Origin: Streptomyces sp. ADI95-17
GTDB lineage: Bacteria; Actinomycetota; Actinomycetes; Streptomycetales; Streptomycetaceae
Length of the DNA: 64,000 nt
Direction of reading: 5' to 3'
NCBI RefSeq assembly: GCF_003846175.1
Contig: NZ_ML123054.1
Coordinates: 137,195 to 201,194, forward strand
Position 1 is the first letter of the stretch; every line of letters begins with the position of its first letter. Shown here piece by piece: positions 1 through 10,298 of the stretch. The notes below the pieces were generated by a model. That model was not told the origin of the DNA, searched no databases, and saw only the letters and a program-made list of their open reading frames with translations. A program made the translations under genes and the position numbers.

Positions 1-1
1 G

Positions 2-181
2 GACCTGGAGAGCCGCCACAACGGCATCCGCGAGCGCATCGTCGACGGCGACGAACTCCGCCGCTTCGTGAACGTCTACCTCAACGACGAGGACGTCCGC
101 TTCCTCGACGGCATCTCCACCAAGCTCAGCGACGGCGACAACGTCACCATCCTCCCGGCCGTCGCCGGCGGCATGAACTGA
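2..181 (+). CDS. cysO: MoaD/ThiS-family sulfur carrier protein CysO (3' part)
   Basis: The C-terminal 59 residues of a ubiquitin-like sulfur carrier are visible; the start lies left of the window. The tail reads AVAGGMN, so the conserved Gly-Gly needed for thiocarboxylation is followed by Met-Asn. CysO donates sulfur to CysM in the O-phosphoserine route to cysteine. In related systems a JAMM/Mec peptidase trims residues beyond the Gly-Gly, which would be needed here (inference). The TGA stop shares its A with the ATG of cysM, so the two are translationally coupled. Confidence 0.85.
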   Translation, partial: DLESRHNGIRERIVDGDELRRFVNVYLNDEDVRFLDGISTKLSDGDNVTILPAVAGGMN

Positions 182-1131
182 TGCGGTACGACAGCCCGCT
201 CGCCGCGGTGGGCAACACCCCGCTGGTCCGCCTGCCGCGGCTGTCACCCTCCGACGACGTCCGGATCTGGGCCAAGCTGGAGGACCGCAACCCCACCGGC
301 TCGATCAAGGACCGCCCCGCGCTCCACATGGTCGAACAGGCGGAGAAGGACGGCCGGTTGACCCCCGGCTGCACCATCCTGGAGCCCACCAGCGGCAACA
401 CCGGGATCTCGCTCGCCATGGCGGCCAAGCTCAAGGGCTACCGCATCGTGTGCGTCATGCCGGAGAACACCTCCCAGGAGCGGCGCGACCTGCTCGCCAT
501 GTGGGGCGCCGAGATCATCTCGTCCCCGGCGGCGGGCGGCTCCAACACGGCCGTCCGCGTCGCCAAGGAACTGGCCGCCGAGCACCCCGACTGGGTCATG
601 CTCTACCAGTACGGAAACCCGGACAACGCGGGCGCCCACTACGCCACCACCGGCCCGGAGATCCTCGCCGACCTCCCGTCCGTCACCCACTTCGTGGCCG
701 GCCTCGGCACCACGGGAACACTGATGGGCGTCGGCCGCTACCTGCGCGAACACAAGCCGGACGTCAAGATCGTCGCCGCCGAGCCGCGCTACGACGACCT
801 GGTCTACGGACTCCGCAACCTGGACGAGGGCTTCGTCCCCGAGCTCTACGACGCCTCGGTCCTCACCACCCGCTTCTCCGTCGGCTCGGCCGACGCCGTC
901 ACCCGCACCCGCGAACTCCTCCAGCAGGAGGGCATCTTCGCGGGCGTCTCCACCGGCGCCGCACTCCACGCGGCGATCGGCGTGGGCAACAAGGCCGTCA
1001 AGGCCGGGGAGCCGGCCGACATCGTCTTCGTCGTCGCGGACGGCGGCTGGAAGTACCTGTCGACGGGCGTCTACACCGCCCCGACCACGGAAGCGGCCAT
1101 CGAGACCCTGCACGGCCAGCTCTGGGCCTGA
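181..1131 (+). CDS. cysM: Cysteine synthase CysM (O-phosphoserine/CysO type)
   Basis: This is a 316-residue fold-type II PLP enzyme. The PLP lysine is K43 in GSIKDRPA, and the TSGNTG substrate loop lies near residue 67. Coupling to CysO with a one-base overlap identifies it as the thiocarboxylate-using CysM rather than a free-sulfide CysK. It makes cysteine in the cytoplasm. A strong hairpin follows the stop, so the operon ends here. Confidence 0.93.
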   Translation: MRYDSPLAAVGNTPLVRLPRLSPSDDVRIWAKLEDRNPTGSIKDRPALHMVEQAEKDGRLTPGCTILEPTSGNTGISLAMAAKLKGYRIVCVMPENTSQERRDLLAMWGAEIISSPAAGGSNTAVRVAKELAAEHPDWVMLYQYGNPDNAGAHYATTGPEILADLPSVTHFVAGLGTTGTLMGVGRYLREHKPDVKIVAAEPRYDDLVYGLRNLDEGFVPELYDASVLTTRFSVGSADAVTRTRELLQQEGIFAGVSTGAALHAAIGVGNKAVKAGEPADIVFVVADGGWKYLSTGVYTAPTTEAAIETLHGQLWA

Positions 1132-1142
1132 AGGCCTTCGAG

Positions 1143-1169
1143 GAGGTGCGCCCGGTGCGGGCGCACCTC
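1143..1169. terminator. Hairpin terminator after cysM
   Basis: A perfect 11-bp stem (1143-1153 with 1159-1169) and 5-base loop lie just after cysM, between it and the convergent PemK-like gene. It probably serves both directions. Confidence 0.75.
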
Positions 1170-1177
1170 ACCTCACC

Positions 1178-1693
1178 TCATCCGAGGTTCCGCACCCGCT
1201 CCCACACCGCCGGGTCCACGACCCCCACCCGGCGCCGGAACCCGCGTACCGAGACCTCCCGCAGCTCGTCCGTCTCCAGGAAACTCGCCCGGCCCCGAGC
1301 GTCACCCACCGTTCCCGCGGGCAGTGCGATCACCCCGGGCCGGTCCGCGTGAAGCTTGCTGGTGATCTTCGCGACGAGCGCCGAGTCACCCCGTACCGAC
1401 AGCACCAGACAGGGCCGGTCCTTCGCCCCCGGCCCGTCCTCGTACGGCACCTCGGCCCACCAGATCTCACCCGGCCGCGGCCGCCGCTCCGGCCCCGGCC
1501 CGCGACCGGGCCCCGCCGGCGGGCGCGTCCGGCCGCCCGGACGCCCACCGGAGCGCGTCCCCTCCACCCCCGCCGACCTGCGGGAACCCCCACGGGGCCG
1601 ACGCCCGCCCCGCCCCCGCCCATCGGCGACCGCCGCAACGAGCGCGAGCAGCACGACAAGAACGAGCGCGATCCACCACCAGGACATGTCCAT
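1178..1693 (-). CDS. PemK/MazF-like protein with N-terminal membrane anchor
   Basis: This 171-residue protein has a Trp-rich hydrophobic helix at about residues 4-23, then an Arg/Gly/Pro-rich linker to about residue 75. A PemK/MazF-type domain follows, recognisable by GEIWWAEVPYEDG and KDRPCLVL. MazF proteins are RNA endonucleases, normally soluble and encoded with an antitoxin. No antitoxin gene is adjacent: the neighbours are cysM (convergent) and an MBL gene (divergent). It may be a domesticated, membrane-tethered relative; catalytic activity is not shown. Confidence 0.75.
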   Translation of the reverse strand: MDMSWWWIALVLVVLLALVAAVADGRGRGGRRPRGGSRRSAGVEGTRSGGRPGGRTRPPAGPGRGPGPERRPRPGEIWWAEVPYEDGPGAKDRPCLVLSVRGDSALVAKITSKLHADRPGVIALPAGTVGDARGRASFLETDELREVSVRGFRRRVGVVDPAVWERVRNLG

Positions 1694-1870
1694 GTCCCGA
1701 CCGTACCGGCGTCACCACCGCTTCCATCGAACCGGTGACAGAGCAGGTGAGTTCCCCCACAACGGACGGCCGTGGAGGAGCGACCGGCTGTTTCGCGCCT
1801 TACGCTCGACAAACCGCTCAACAGACCGCACGAACCCTCCCCGTTCCCACGTCTCGGAGGTTCACGCTCC

Positions 1871-2623
1871 ATGAAGCTCACCGTCGTCGGCTGCTCCGGC
1901 TCGTTCCCGTCCGCGGGATCAGCGTGTTCGAGCTACCTCGTAGAGGCCGACGGCTTCAGGCTGCTCCTCGACATGGGCAACGGCGCCCTCGGCGAGCTGC
2001 AGCGCCATGTCGGTCTCTACGACCTCGACGCCATTTTCCTCAGTCATCTCCATGCCGATCACTGCATCGACATGTGCGCGTACTTCGTCGTCCGCTACTA
2101 CCGGCACGACGGCGGACGCCCCGCCCCCCTCCCGGTGTACGGGCCCGAGGGCACCGAACAGCGGCTGACCACCGCGCACGCCGACACTCCGTCCGAGCAC
2201 GCGATGAGCGAGGTCTTCGACTTCCACACGCTGAAGCCCGGATCGTTCGAGATCGGCCCCTTCTCCGTCCGTACGGAGAAGCTCTGCCATCCCGTCGACA
2301 CCTTCGGGATCCGCATCGAGCACGGCGGCCGCTCGCTGGCGTACTCCGGCGACACGGGGGCCTGCGAGGCCCTGGACGAACTCGCCGAGGGCGTCGATCT
2401 GTTCCTGTGTGAAGCATCGTTCGTCCATGGCAAGGAGGACATCCCGGACCTCCACCTCAACGGCCGCGAGGCCGGCGAGACCGCCGCCCGGGCCGGCGTG
2501 GGGCGCCTGGTCCTCACCCACATCCCGCCGTGGACCGACGCCGACCGCAACCTGGCCGACGCCCGCGTGGTCTTCGACGGACCGGCGGAGGTGGCGGTGC
2601 CGGGGACGGTGTACGAGGTCTAG
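1871..2623 (+). CDS. MBL-fold metallo-hydrolase (RNase Z-like)
   Basis: This 250-residue protein has the zinc motif HLHADH at residues 59-64 and an overall pattern like the RNase Z/phosphodiesterase branch of the metallo-beta-lactamase superfamily. The start is the ATG at 1871, preceded by GGAGG at good spacing; upstream in-frame codons lack that signal. The substrate is unknown. It is transcribed away from the PemK-like gene and converges on nagE2. Confidence 0.85.
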   Translation: MKLTVVGCSGSFPSAGSACSSYLVEADGFRLLLDMGNGALGELQRHVGLYDLDAIFLSHLHADHCIDMCAYFVVRYYRHDGGRPAPLPVYGPEGTEQRLTTAHADTPSEHAMSEVFDFHTLKPGSFEIGPFSVRTEKLCHPVDTFGIRIEHGGRSLAYSGDTGACEALDELAEGVDLFLCEASFVHGKEDIPDLHLNGREAGETAARAGVGRLVLTHIPPWTDADRNLADARVVFDGPAEVAVPGTVYEV

Positions 2624-2648
2624 CCCCCCGCGCGCAGCGTCGCGGACA

Positions 2649-2694
2649 ACGACGAAGCCCTCACCTTCCCGCCGGGAGGTGAGGGCTTCGTCGT
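2649..2694. terminator. Bidirectional terminator between MBL gene and nagE2
   Basis: A long GC-rich inverted repeat, about 18 continuous pairs plus a short paired tip with one bulged base, lies exactly between two convergent genes. Confidence 0.85.
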
Positions 2695-2708
2695 GTGCCG
2701 GGCGAGGC

Positions 2709-3974
<1,266 letters not shown>

Positions 3975-4056
3975 CAACTTCCTCCATGGGGCAAGGCGCC
4001 GCCCAGGTCGTTGAATGGGGGGAGGCGGCGACTCGAGAAACGCGGCAGAATGCCAC

Positions 4057-4088
4057 GTGGTCTGGACCACTCAGTGGTGTAGACCAGT
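4057..4088. promoter_or_regulatory. Tandem DasR (dre) operators upstream of nagE2
   Basis: Two adjacent dyads fit the dre consensus ACTGGTCTAGACCAGT. One is GTGGTCTGGACCAC at 4057-4070. The other is AGTGGTGTAGACCAGT at 4073-4088. DasR, a GntR regulator released by glucosamine-6-phosphate, represses nag genes in streptomycetes. These sites lie about 85-115 bases before the nagE2 start. Confidence 0.85.
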
Positions 4089-4171
4089 TGTAGCATGGTG
4101 AAGGTTGGATAAGGAACCTGCAAATTCCGATTACTTCGCATGAGCCATCACCCACGCTCGGTGACACGGCA

Positions 4172-4206
4172 GAAGGCCCCCGGACCACGCGGGTCCGAGG
4201 GCCTTC
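4172..4206 (-). terminator. Terminator after nagE1
   Basis: A 15-position stem with one mismatch (4172-4186 with 4192-4206) and 5-base loop lies just past the nagE1 stop. It separates nagE1 from the nagE2 promoter. Confidence 0.8.
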
Positions 4207-4244
4207 GGGACTGCTCCGGGCGGGCCGACAGCCCGTCCGATCTG

Positions 4245-5555
4245 CTACTTCGTGAGGTTCCTCTCGATTTCCTCCTCCACTTCGTCGGGCTCACGGCCCG
4301 GTGTCTGGAGGTTGAACCTGGTGATCGCGAACCGGAAGATCACGTAGTACACGGCGGCGAAGGCCAGCCCGATCGGGATGATCAGCCAGGGTTTGGTCGC
4401 CAGGCTCCAGTTGATGACGTAGTCGATCAGACCCGCCGAGAAGCTGAAGCCGTCCTTCACCCCGAGCGCCCACGTCACCGCCATCGAGACACCGGTGAGC
4501 ACCGCGTGGATCGCGTACAGCAGCGGTGCGACGAAGAGGAACGAGTACTCGATCGGCTCGGTGATGCCCGTCACGAACGACGTCAGGCCGACCGAGAGCA
4601 TCATGCCGCCGACCGCCTTCCGGCGATGTGGCTTGGCGCAGTGGTAGATCGCCAGCGCCGCCGCGGGGAGTGCGAACATCATGATCGGGAAGAAGCCCGA
4701 GGTGAACTGGCCGGCCGTCGGGTCGCCCGCCAGGAACCGGTTGATGTCACCGTGCACGACCGTGCCGTCCGGCTTGGTGAAGTCGCCGAACTGGAACCAG
4801 ACGAAGGTGTTCAGGAACTGGTGGAGGCCGATGACCAGCAGCGCGCGGTTGGCGAGACCGAAGATGCCGGAGCCCACCCAGTCCAGGTCCACCAGCCACT
4901 TGGAGAAGCTGGTCAGACCGTCACCGATCGGCTGCCACAGCCAGGCGCACAGGCCCGCGAAGAGCAGCCCGACGAAGGCCATGATGATGGGGACGAGCCG
5001 GCGGCCGTTGAAGAAGCCCAGCCAGTCCACCAGCTTGACCCGGTGGTACCGCTGCCAGAACCAGGCGGACAGCAGCCCCATCACGATGCCGCCGAACACC
5101 CCGGGGTTCTGGTACTCGGCCGCTGTGACCTTGGCGTCGCCGGTCACACAGGTGCCGAACCAGGTGCCGCCGGAGGTGAACGTCGAACCCGGGGCGCAGT
5201 CCACCGGAAAGGCGTGCAGCACCGCGTAGTAGACGAGGAAGCCGGCCACCGCGGCGAGCGCGGTCGAACCGTCCGACTTCTTCGCCATGCCGATCGCGAC
5301 GCCGATGCAGAACAGCAGCGGAAGGCCGAGCCCCGAGTCGAGCAGCGCACCGCCCGCCGCCGCGAACACCTTGGCGATGTTGTTCCACCCCAGGCCCTCG
5401 TCGCCGAATACGTCCGGCTGGCCCAACCGGTTCAGAATGCCGGCCGCGGGCAGGACGGCGATCGGCAGCTGGAGGCTGCGTCCCATCTTCTGGAGACCCT
5501 GGAAGAGGCCGTTCCACCACGTCTTCTGTGGCACTGCGGCGCTGCTCGAACTCAT
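4245..5555 (-). CDS. nagE1: PTS N-acetylglucosamine EIIC paralogue (NagE1-like)
   Basis: This 436-residue EIIC is closely similar to the neighbouring NagE2, with the same GDINRFLAGDPTAGQ and GITEPIEYS motifs, plus an extra loop containing two cysteines (CAPGS...CVTGD). The start at 5555 follows GGGAGG at six bases; an ATG six bases earlier overlaps this site. It is divergent from nagF and shares a dre operator with it. The duplicated EIIC arrangement matches nagE1/nagE2 of S. coelicolor. Its individual contribution to uptake is uncertain. Confidence 0.88.
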   Translation of the reverse strand: MSSSSAAVPQKTWWNGLFQGLQKMGRSLQLPIAVLPAAGILNRLGQPDVFGDEGLGWNNIAKVFAAAGGALLDSGLGLPLLFCIGVAIGMAKKSDGSTALAAVAGFLVYYAVLHAFPVDCAPGSTFTSGGTWFGTCVTGDAKVTAAEYQNPGVFGGIVMGLLSAWFWQRYHRVKLVDWLGFFNGRRLVPIIMAFVGLLFAGLCAWLWQPIGDGLTSFSKWLVDLDWVGSGIFGLANRALLVIGLHQFLNTFVWFQFGDFTKPDGTVVHGDINRFLAGDPTAGQFTSGFFPIMMFALPAAALAIYHCAKPHRRKAVGGMMLSVGLTSFVTGITEPIEYSFLFVAPLLYAIHAVLTGVSMAVTWALGVKDGFSFSAGLIDYVINWSLATKPWLIIPIGLAFAAVYYVIFRFAITRFNLQTPGREPDEVEEEIERNLTK

Positions 5556-5597
5556 CGGCATCCTCCCGGAACAAGGCGCGTTCGGCGGTCGTTGCAG

Positions 5598-5613
5598 ACT
5601 GGTGTAGACCAGT
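5598..5613. promoter_or_regulatory. DasR (dre) operator between nagE1 and nagF
   Basis: ACTGGTGTAGACCAGT matches the 16-base dre consensus at all but one position. It sits in the 222-base divergent region, 43 bases from the nagE1 start, so DasR control of nagE1 and perhaps nagF is expected. Confidence 0.88.
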
Positions 5614-5777
5614 TGAGGTACGGTGCGTAACCCGCCTGGAAGACAGGGCACCGGTGATCGTCATCATTGGGGACGGTCCAGCCACCCGCTCGCGAAGCTG
5701 GGCCAAACGTGCGTTACGGTGACGAAACGGACCCAGGGTGGGCCGTCGCACGCACGTGAAGAACCAGGGAGAAGGCC

Positions 5778-6011
5778 ATGGCCAGCAAGGCTGAGAAGAT
5801 CGTCGCCGGGCTCGGCGGTATCGAGAACATCGACGAGATCGAAGGCTGCATCACCCGCCTCCGCACCGAGGTCCACGACCCCAGCAAGGTCGACGAAGCC
5901 GCGCTCAAGGCCGCCGGGGCCCACGGCGTCGTCAAGATGGGCACCGCGATCCAGGTCGTCATCGGCACCGACGCCGACCCCATCGCCGCCGACATCGAAG
6001 ACATGATGTGA
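5778..6011 (+). CDS. nagF: PTS glucose/GlcNAc transporter subunit EIIB
   Basis: This 77-residue cytoplasmic EIIB domain has its phosphorylated cysteine at C24 in IEGCITRLRT. It would pass phosphate from EIIA (Crr, not in the window) to GlcNAc carried by NagE1/NagE2. The start has a GGGAGAAGG ribosome site. EIIB as a separate small protein is usual in streptomycetes. Confidence 0.93.
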   Translation: MASKAEKIVAGLGGIENIDEIEGCITRLRTEVHDPSKVDEAALKAAGAHGVVKMGTAIQVVIGTDADPIAADIEDMM

Positions 6012-6077
6012 CCGGCCGCCCAGCCCTCCACTGAGCCGGCCGCTCGGCCCTTCGCCGAGCCGGCCGCTCGGCACCGT

Positions 6078-6107
6078 ACAGGCCCCGCCCACCCGGACGG
6101 GGCCTGT
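6078..6107 (+). terminator. Terminator after nagF
   Basis: A 10-bp perfect stem (ACAGGCCCCG/CGGGGCCTGT) with a 10-base loop lies between nagF and rph. Confidence 0.7.
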
Positions 6108-6154
6108 CGCGCACCCGGATGGGCGCCGCCCACGCACCCGATAAAGTCGACGCC

Positions 6155-6892
<738 letters not shown>

Positions 6893-6994
6893 AGAAGCAA
6901 CCAAATACGCACCACAGCGCGTCGTTACGAACACGGGCGCACGGGTCGAACCGTGCGCCCATCCGCGTATCCGCATCCGGGGAGGAACCGCACC

Positions 6995-7387
6995 ATGGCC
7001 AAGGCCGCCCGCCACCGCCGCATCACCGTCGCGCTGACCCTGACCGCCCTCGCCCTCACCGCCGCCTCCGGCTGCGGCGCCGTCGACAAGGCACTGGACT
7101 GCGTCCGCACCGCCGATGCCATCGCCACCAGCGTCGACAACCTCCAGCAGGCCGTCTCCAACGCCGCAGGCGACCCCACCCAGGCATCCGAGGCCCTCGA
7201 CGAGATCGAGAAGGAGCTCGGCAACCTCGGGGACAAGACCGACAACGCCGACCTCGGCAAGGCCGTCGACAACCTCCAGGCGGGCGTCGGCAACGTCCGC
7301 GACTCCATCGAGAAGGGCGACGCCACCCCCGACATCAAGCCGGTCACCGATGCCGCCGCGGAGATCGGCAAGGTCTGCACCCCCTGA
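6995..7387 (+). CDS. Small putative lipoprotein
   Basis: This 130-residue protein has a basic start, a hydrophobic stretch and a lipobox-like AASGC, with the candidate lipidated cysteine at about residue 27. The rest is hydrophilic, helical and rich in Asp and Ala. A GGGGAGGAA ribosome site supports the ATG at 6995. It lies between rph and rdgB in the same direction. No enzyme motif is seen; the function is unknown. Confidence 0.75.
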   Translation: MAKAARHRRITVALTLTALALTAASGCGAVDKALDCVRTADAIATSVDNLQQAVSNAAGDPTQASEALDEIEKELGNLGDKTDNADLGKAVDNLQAGVGNVRDSIEKGDATPDIKPVTDAAAEIGKVCTP

Positions 7388-7408
7388 TCACCCCCGATAC
7401 TGGGTGAC

Positions 7409-8011
7409 ATGACCCGCCTCATCCTCGCCACCCGCAACGCCGGGAAGATCACCGAACTCCACGCGATCCTCGCCGACGCCGGCCTCACCCATGAGCTCGT
7501 CGGCGCGGACGCGTACCCCGATGTCCCCGACGTCAAGGAAACCGGCGTCACCTTCGCCGAGAACGCCCTGCTCAAGGCCCACGCCCTGGCCAGGGCCACC
7601 GGCCACCCGGCCATCGCCGACGACTCCGGCCTCTGCGTGGACGTGCTCGGCGGCGCCCCCGGCATCTTCTCCGCCCGCTGGGCCGGCACCCACGGCGACG
7701 ACAAGGCCAACCTGGACCTGCTCCTGGCCCAGCTCTCCGACATCGACGAGGCCCACCGCGCCGCCCACTTCGCCTGCGCGGCCGCCCTCGCCCTCCCCGA
7801 CGGCACGGAACGCGTGGTCGAGGGCCGTCTCATGGGCACCCTGCGCCACACCCCGTCCGGCACGAACGGCTTCGGCTACGACCCGATCCTCCAGCCCGAG
7901 GGCGACACCCGCACCTGCGCGGAACTGACCCCGGCGGAGAAGAACGCGATCAGCCACCGGGGCAAGGCGTTCCGGGCGTTGGTGCCGGTGGTGCGGGAGC
8001 TGTTGGGGTGA
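7409..8011 (+). CDS. rdgB: RdgB/HAM1 family non-canonical purine NTP pyrophosphatase
   Basis: This 200-residue enzyme hydrolyses dITP, XTP and ITP to monophosphates and so keeps deaminated purines out of nucleic acid. The start LILATRNAGKITEL, the ADDSGLCVD metal site, and GTNGFGYDPIL with SHRGKAF near the end are all family hallmarks. It ends just before a strong terminator. Confidence 0.95.
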   Translation: MTRLILATRNAGKITELHAILADAGLTHELVGADAYPDVPDVKETGVTFAENALLKAHALARATGHPAIADDSGLCVDVLGGAPGIFSARWAGTHGDDKANLDLLLAQLSDIDEAHRAAHFACAAALALPDGTERVVEGRLMGTLRHTPSGTNGFGYDPILQPEGDTRTCAELTPAEKNAISHRGKAFRALVPVVRELLG

Positions 8012-8027
8012 CGACGTCTCCGTGAAC

Positions 8028-8070
8028 GTGACAGGCCCGGCCCGCTACGGAAGCGGGCCGGGCCTGTCAC
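8028..8070. terminator. Strong terminator between rdgB and tRNA-Leu
   Basis: A perfect 19-bp stem (8028-8046 with 8052-8070) and 5-base loop lie between convergent rdgB and tRNA-Leu. It is likely to stop transcription from both sides. Confidence 0.9.
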
Positions 8071-8076
8071 CGGAGG

Positions 8077-8160
8077 TACGCGAGGAGGGACTCGAACCCT
8101 CACGCCGCTAGGGCACTGGTACCTAAAACCAGCCTGTCTAACCAATTCCAGCACTCGCGC
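8077..8160 (-). tRNA. tRNA-Leu (anticodon UAG)
   Basis: On the minus strand an 84-base class II tRNA folds with acceptor GCGCGAG/CTCGCGT (first pair G-U), a long variable arm, T-loop GTTCGAGTC, and anticodon stem CTGGT/ACCAG enclosing TTTAGGT. The anticodon TAG reads the rare CUA leucine codon. The 3' CCA is not encoded: genomic bases after the discriminator A read CCT. Confidence 0.93.
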
Positions 8161-8203
8161 GTCTCTGGCAGTCTACAAGGAGAGGCTGTGCAGACCCGAA
8201 GGG

Positions 8204-8482
8204 TTATACGGTGACTGATTTGGCAGGTCGCCGGTTCCGGCACCAAGTGTCAGTGAAGGAATGGCAGTTGGGGCAGAGGTAGCGAAGGTTCTCGGGTCGG
8301 TTGTCGAGCCGGTCACCGTTGATGTGGTCGATCTGGAGTGTGAAGGGCTGTTCCAGCCACCTGCCTGGGCTGCCGCATGATTCACAGCGATATGGGACGC
8401 CGATCTCGCGAAGGGCGCGGTGGAGCCTTTCCCGATTCGTGCGTGTTGTTCCTTGGGGTCTGACCACCAGAGTCGTAGGCAC
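8204..8482 (-). CDS. Short HNH endonuclease domain protein (possibly truncated)
   Basis: This 92-residue ORF from a GTG has a zinc-type HNH core: CESCG, then LQIDHINGDRLDN, then CPNCHSFT. Many actinobacterial relatives carry an N-terminal helix-turn-helix before this core, and that is absent, so this may be a remnant. It sits directly upstream of tRNA-Leu, a common scar site of integrated elements, but no integrase or att repeat was found. Confidence 0.6.
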   Translation of the reverse strand: MPTTLVVRPQGTTRTNRERLHRALREIGVPYRCESCGSPGRWLEQPFTLQIDHINGDRLDNRPENLRYLCPNCHSFTDTWCRNRRPAKSVTV

Positions 8483-8578
8483 GATCGCCTTGGGCCCGCG
8501 AGCCTGTGTCGAGCTCCAGGCCCGGCGCGTGAAGTGGCTTGTGTCGAGCTTCGGCCGGAGGACCTTGCGGCGTTCGGG

Positions 8579-10075
8579 TCAGAACTTGGGTTCGGGGGCC
8601 CGGGAGGCAACCAGTTCGGCTGCTTCCTCGTGGGTCTCCACCGAGGGCGGGGAACCGGCCAGGGGTTTCCGGGCGGTCTCCTTCATGCAGGCCACGGCGA
8701 TCACGCCGACCAGGGCCGCCGCCATCGCGTAGTAGGCCGGCATCAGGTTGGTGCCGCTCCAGCTGATCAGGGCCGTGATCACCAGCGGGGTCGTGCCGCC
8801 GAAGAGGGAGGCCGAGAGGTTGTAGCCCACGGAGAGCGAGCCGTAGCGGACCGGGGTGGGGAAGAGGGCCGGGAGGGCGGCGGACATCGTGCCGAGCATG
8901 CAGACCAGGGAGAGGCCCAGCATCAGCATGCCGGCCGTGATGGCGGGGATGCTGCCCTGGCGGATGAGCAGGAAGGCGGGGAGGGAGAGGAAGAAGAAGC
9001 CGAGCATGCCGGTCATCAGGAGCGGTTTGCGGCCGAAGCGGTCGGAGAGCCTGCCGATCTGACTGATGATCAGCATCAGGAAGACCATGACGGCGAGCAG
9101 GATGAGCAGGCCGTGGGTCTCGCTGTAGCCGAGTTCGTCGGAGAGGTAGGTCGGCATGTACGACAGCAGCATGTAGTCGGTGATGTTGTACGCGCCGACC
9201 AGGCAGATGCAGAGGATCAGCGTCGGCCAGTACTGCCGGAAGATCCTGGCGAGGTCGCCCTTGGCGGTGGTCTCGACGTGGTCGGCGGCCTCCGACGCGT
9301 GGACGGTGCCGCCCTCCAGCTTCTGGAAGGCGGGGGTCTCGTCCAGGCGCAGCCGCAGATAGAGGCCGACCAGGCCGAGGGGGCCCGCGACGAGGAACGG
9401 GATGCGCCAGCCCCAGGACTCCATCTGGCCGGTGTCCAGGACCGCGGTCAGCGCGGTGACGAGTCCGGCGGCGCCGACGTAGCCGGCCAGGGTGCCGAAT
9501 TCGAGGAAGCTGCCGAAGTAGCCGCGGCGCTTGTCGGGGGCGTACTCGGCGATGAAGGTGGACGCGCCGCCGTACTCGCCGCCGGTGGAGAAGCCCTGCA
9601 CCAGGCGGAAGAAGATCAGCAGAGCGGGGGCCCAGAGGCCGATGGCGTCGTGGGAGGGGATGACGCCGATGGCGAAGGTGCCGACCGCCATCAGGATCAT
9701 GGTGAGCGCGAGGACCTTCTTGCGGCCGATCCTGTCGCCCATCGGCCCGAAGACCATGCCGCCGAGGGGCCGTACGAGGAAGGCCACGGCGAAGGTCGCG
9801 AACGAGGAGAGGAGCTGGGTCGTGTCGTTCCCGGACGGGAAGAAGACATGGCCCAGGGTGACGGCCAGATAGGAGTAGATCCCGAAGTCGAACCACTCCA
9901 TGGCGTTCCCCAGGGAGGCCGCCTTCACCGCCCGCTTGACCGCCCGGTCGTCGGTGACGGTGATGTCCGACCTGCGCAGCCTGGGGTTTCTCCGCTGCCG
10001 GATGGCACGGAAGAGGGTGGGGTGGCGTTTGACCGCTTCAGGGTCGGCCGCCAGGTGGGGGTCGGAAGCCGCCAT
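8579..10075 (-). CDS. MFS transporter, metabolite:H+ symporter (ProP-like) family
   Basis: This 498-residue protein has 12 predicted membrane segments. FDFGIYSYLAVTLG in the first helix and GPMGDRIGRKKVL in the loop between helices 2 and 3 place it in the MHS branch with proline/betaine and dicarboxylate symporters. The ATG at 10075 is preceded by AGGAAAGGA. It lies downstream of bcp on the same strand, but a 224-base gap makes co-transcription doubtful. The substrate cannot be told from sequence. Confidence 0.87.
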   Translation of the reverse strand: MAASDPHLAADPEAVKRHPTLFRAIRQRRNPRLRRSDITVTDDRAVKRAVKAASLGNAMEWFDFGIYSYLAVTLGHVFFPSGNDTTQLLSSFATFAVAFLVRPLGGMVFGPMGDRIGRKKVLALTMILMAVGTFAIGVIPSHDAIGLWAPALLIFFRLVQGFSTGGEYGGASTFIAEYAPDKRRGYFGSFLEFGTLAGYVGAAGLVTALTAVLDTGQMESWGWRIPFLVAGPLGLVGLYLRLRLDETPAFQKLEGGTVHASEAADHVETTAKGDLARIFRQYWPTLILCICLVGAYNITDYMLLSYMPTYLSDELGYSETHGLLILLAVMVFLMLIISQIGRLSDRFGRKPLLMTGMLGFFFLSLPAFLLIRQGSIPAITAGMLMLGLSLVCMLGTMSAALPALFPTPVRYGSLSVGYNLSASLFGGTTPLVITALISWSGTNLMPAYYAMAAALVGVIAVACMKETARKPLAGSPPSVETHEEAAELVASRAPEPKF

Positions 10076-10207
10076 GGCCGGTCCTTTCCTGGTTGAGTGT
10101 TCCAGGACAGGCTTCTGCGCGGTCATGGCGGTCGCAAACCGGAGGGACGGCCGATTGGGATGTCCGTCACATGTTCCGGTCACATGTTTCCGTCGCGTCT
10201 TTCCGTT

Positions 10208-10250
10208 GCGCCAGTGCGCCAGTGCGCCAGTGCGCCAGTGCGCCAGTGCG
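10208..10250. repeat. 8-base tandem repeat, about 5.4 copies
   Basis: GCGCCAGT is repeated five times perfectly, followed by GCG, in the gap between bcp and the MHS transporter. It is non-coding and sits in the region that should hold the transporter promoter. Confidence 0.9.
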
Positions 10251-10298
10251 TCCGCCGTCCGTTCCGCCGGATGCTTCCGGGGGCGGTCCGCGGCGGGG

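Noticed and set aside
8077..8482. Integrative element at tRNA-Leu
   Set aside because: There is no integrase, no repeated tRNA 3' end nearby and no drop in GC, so only a possible scar is reported.
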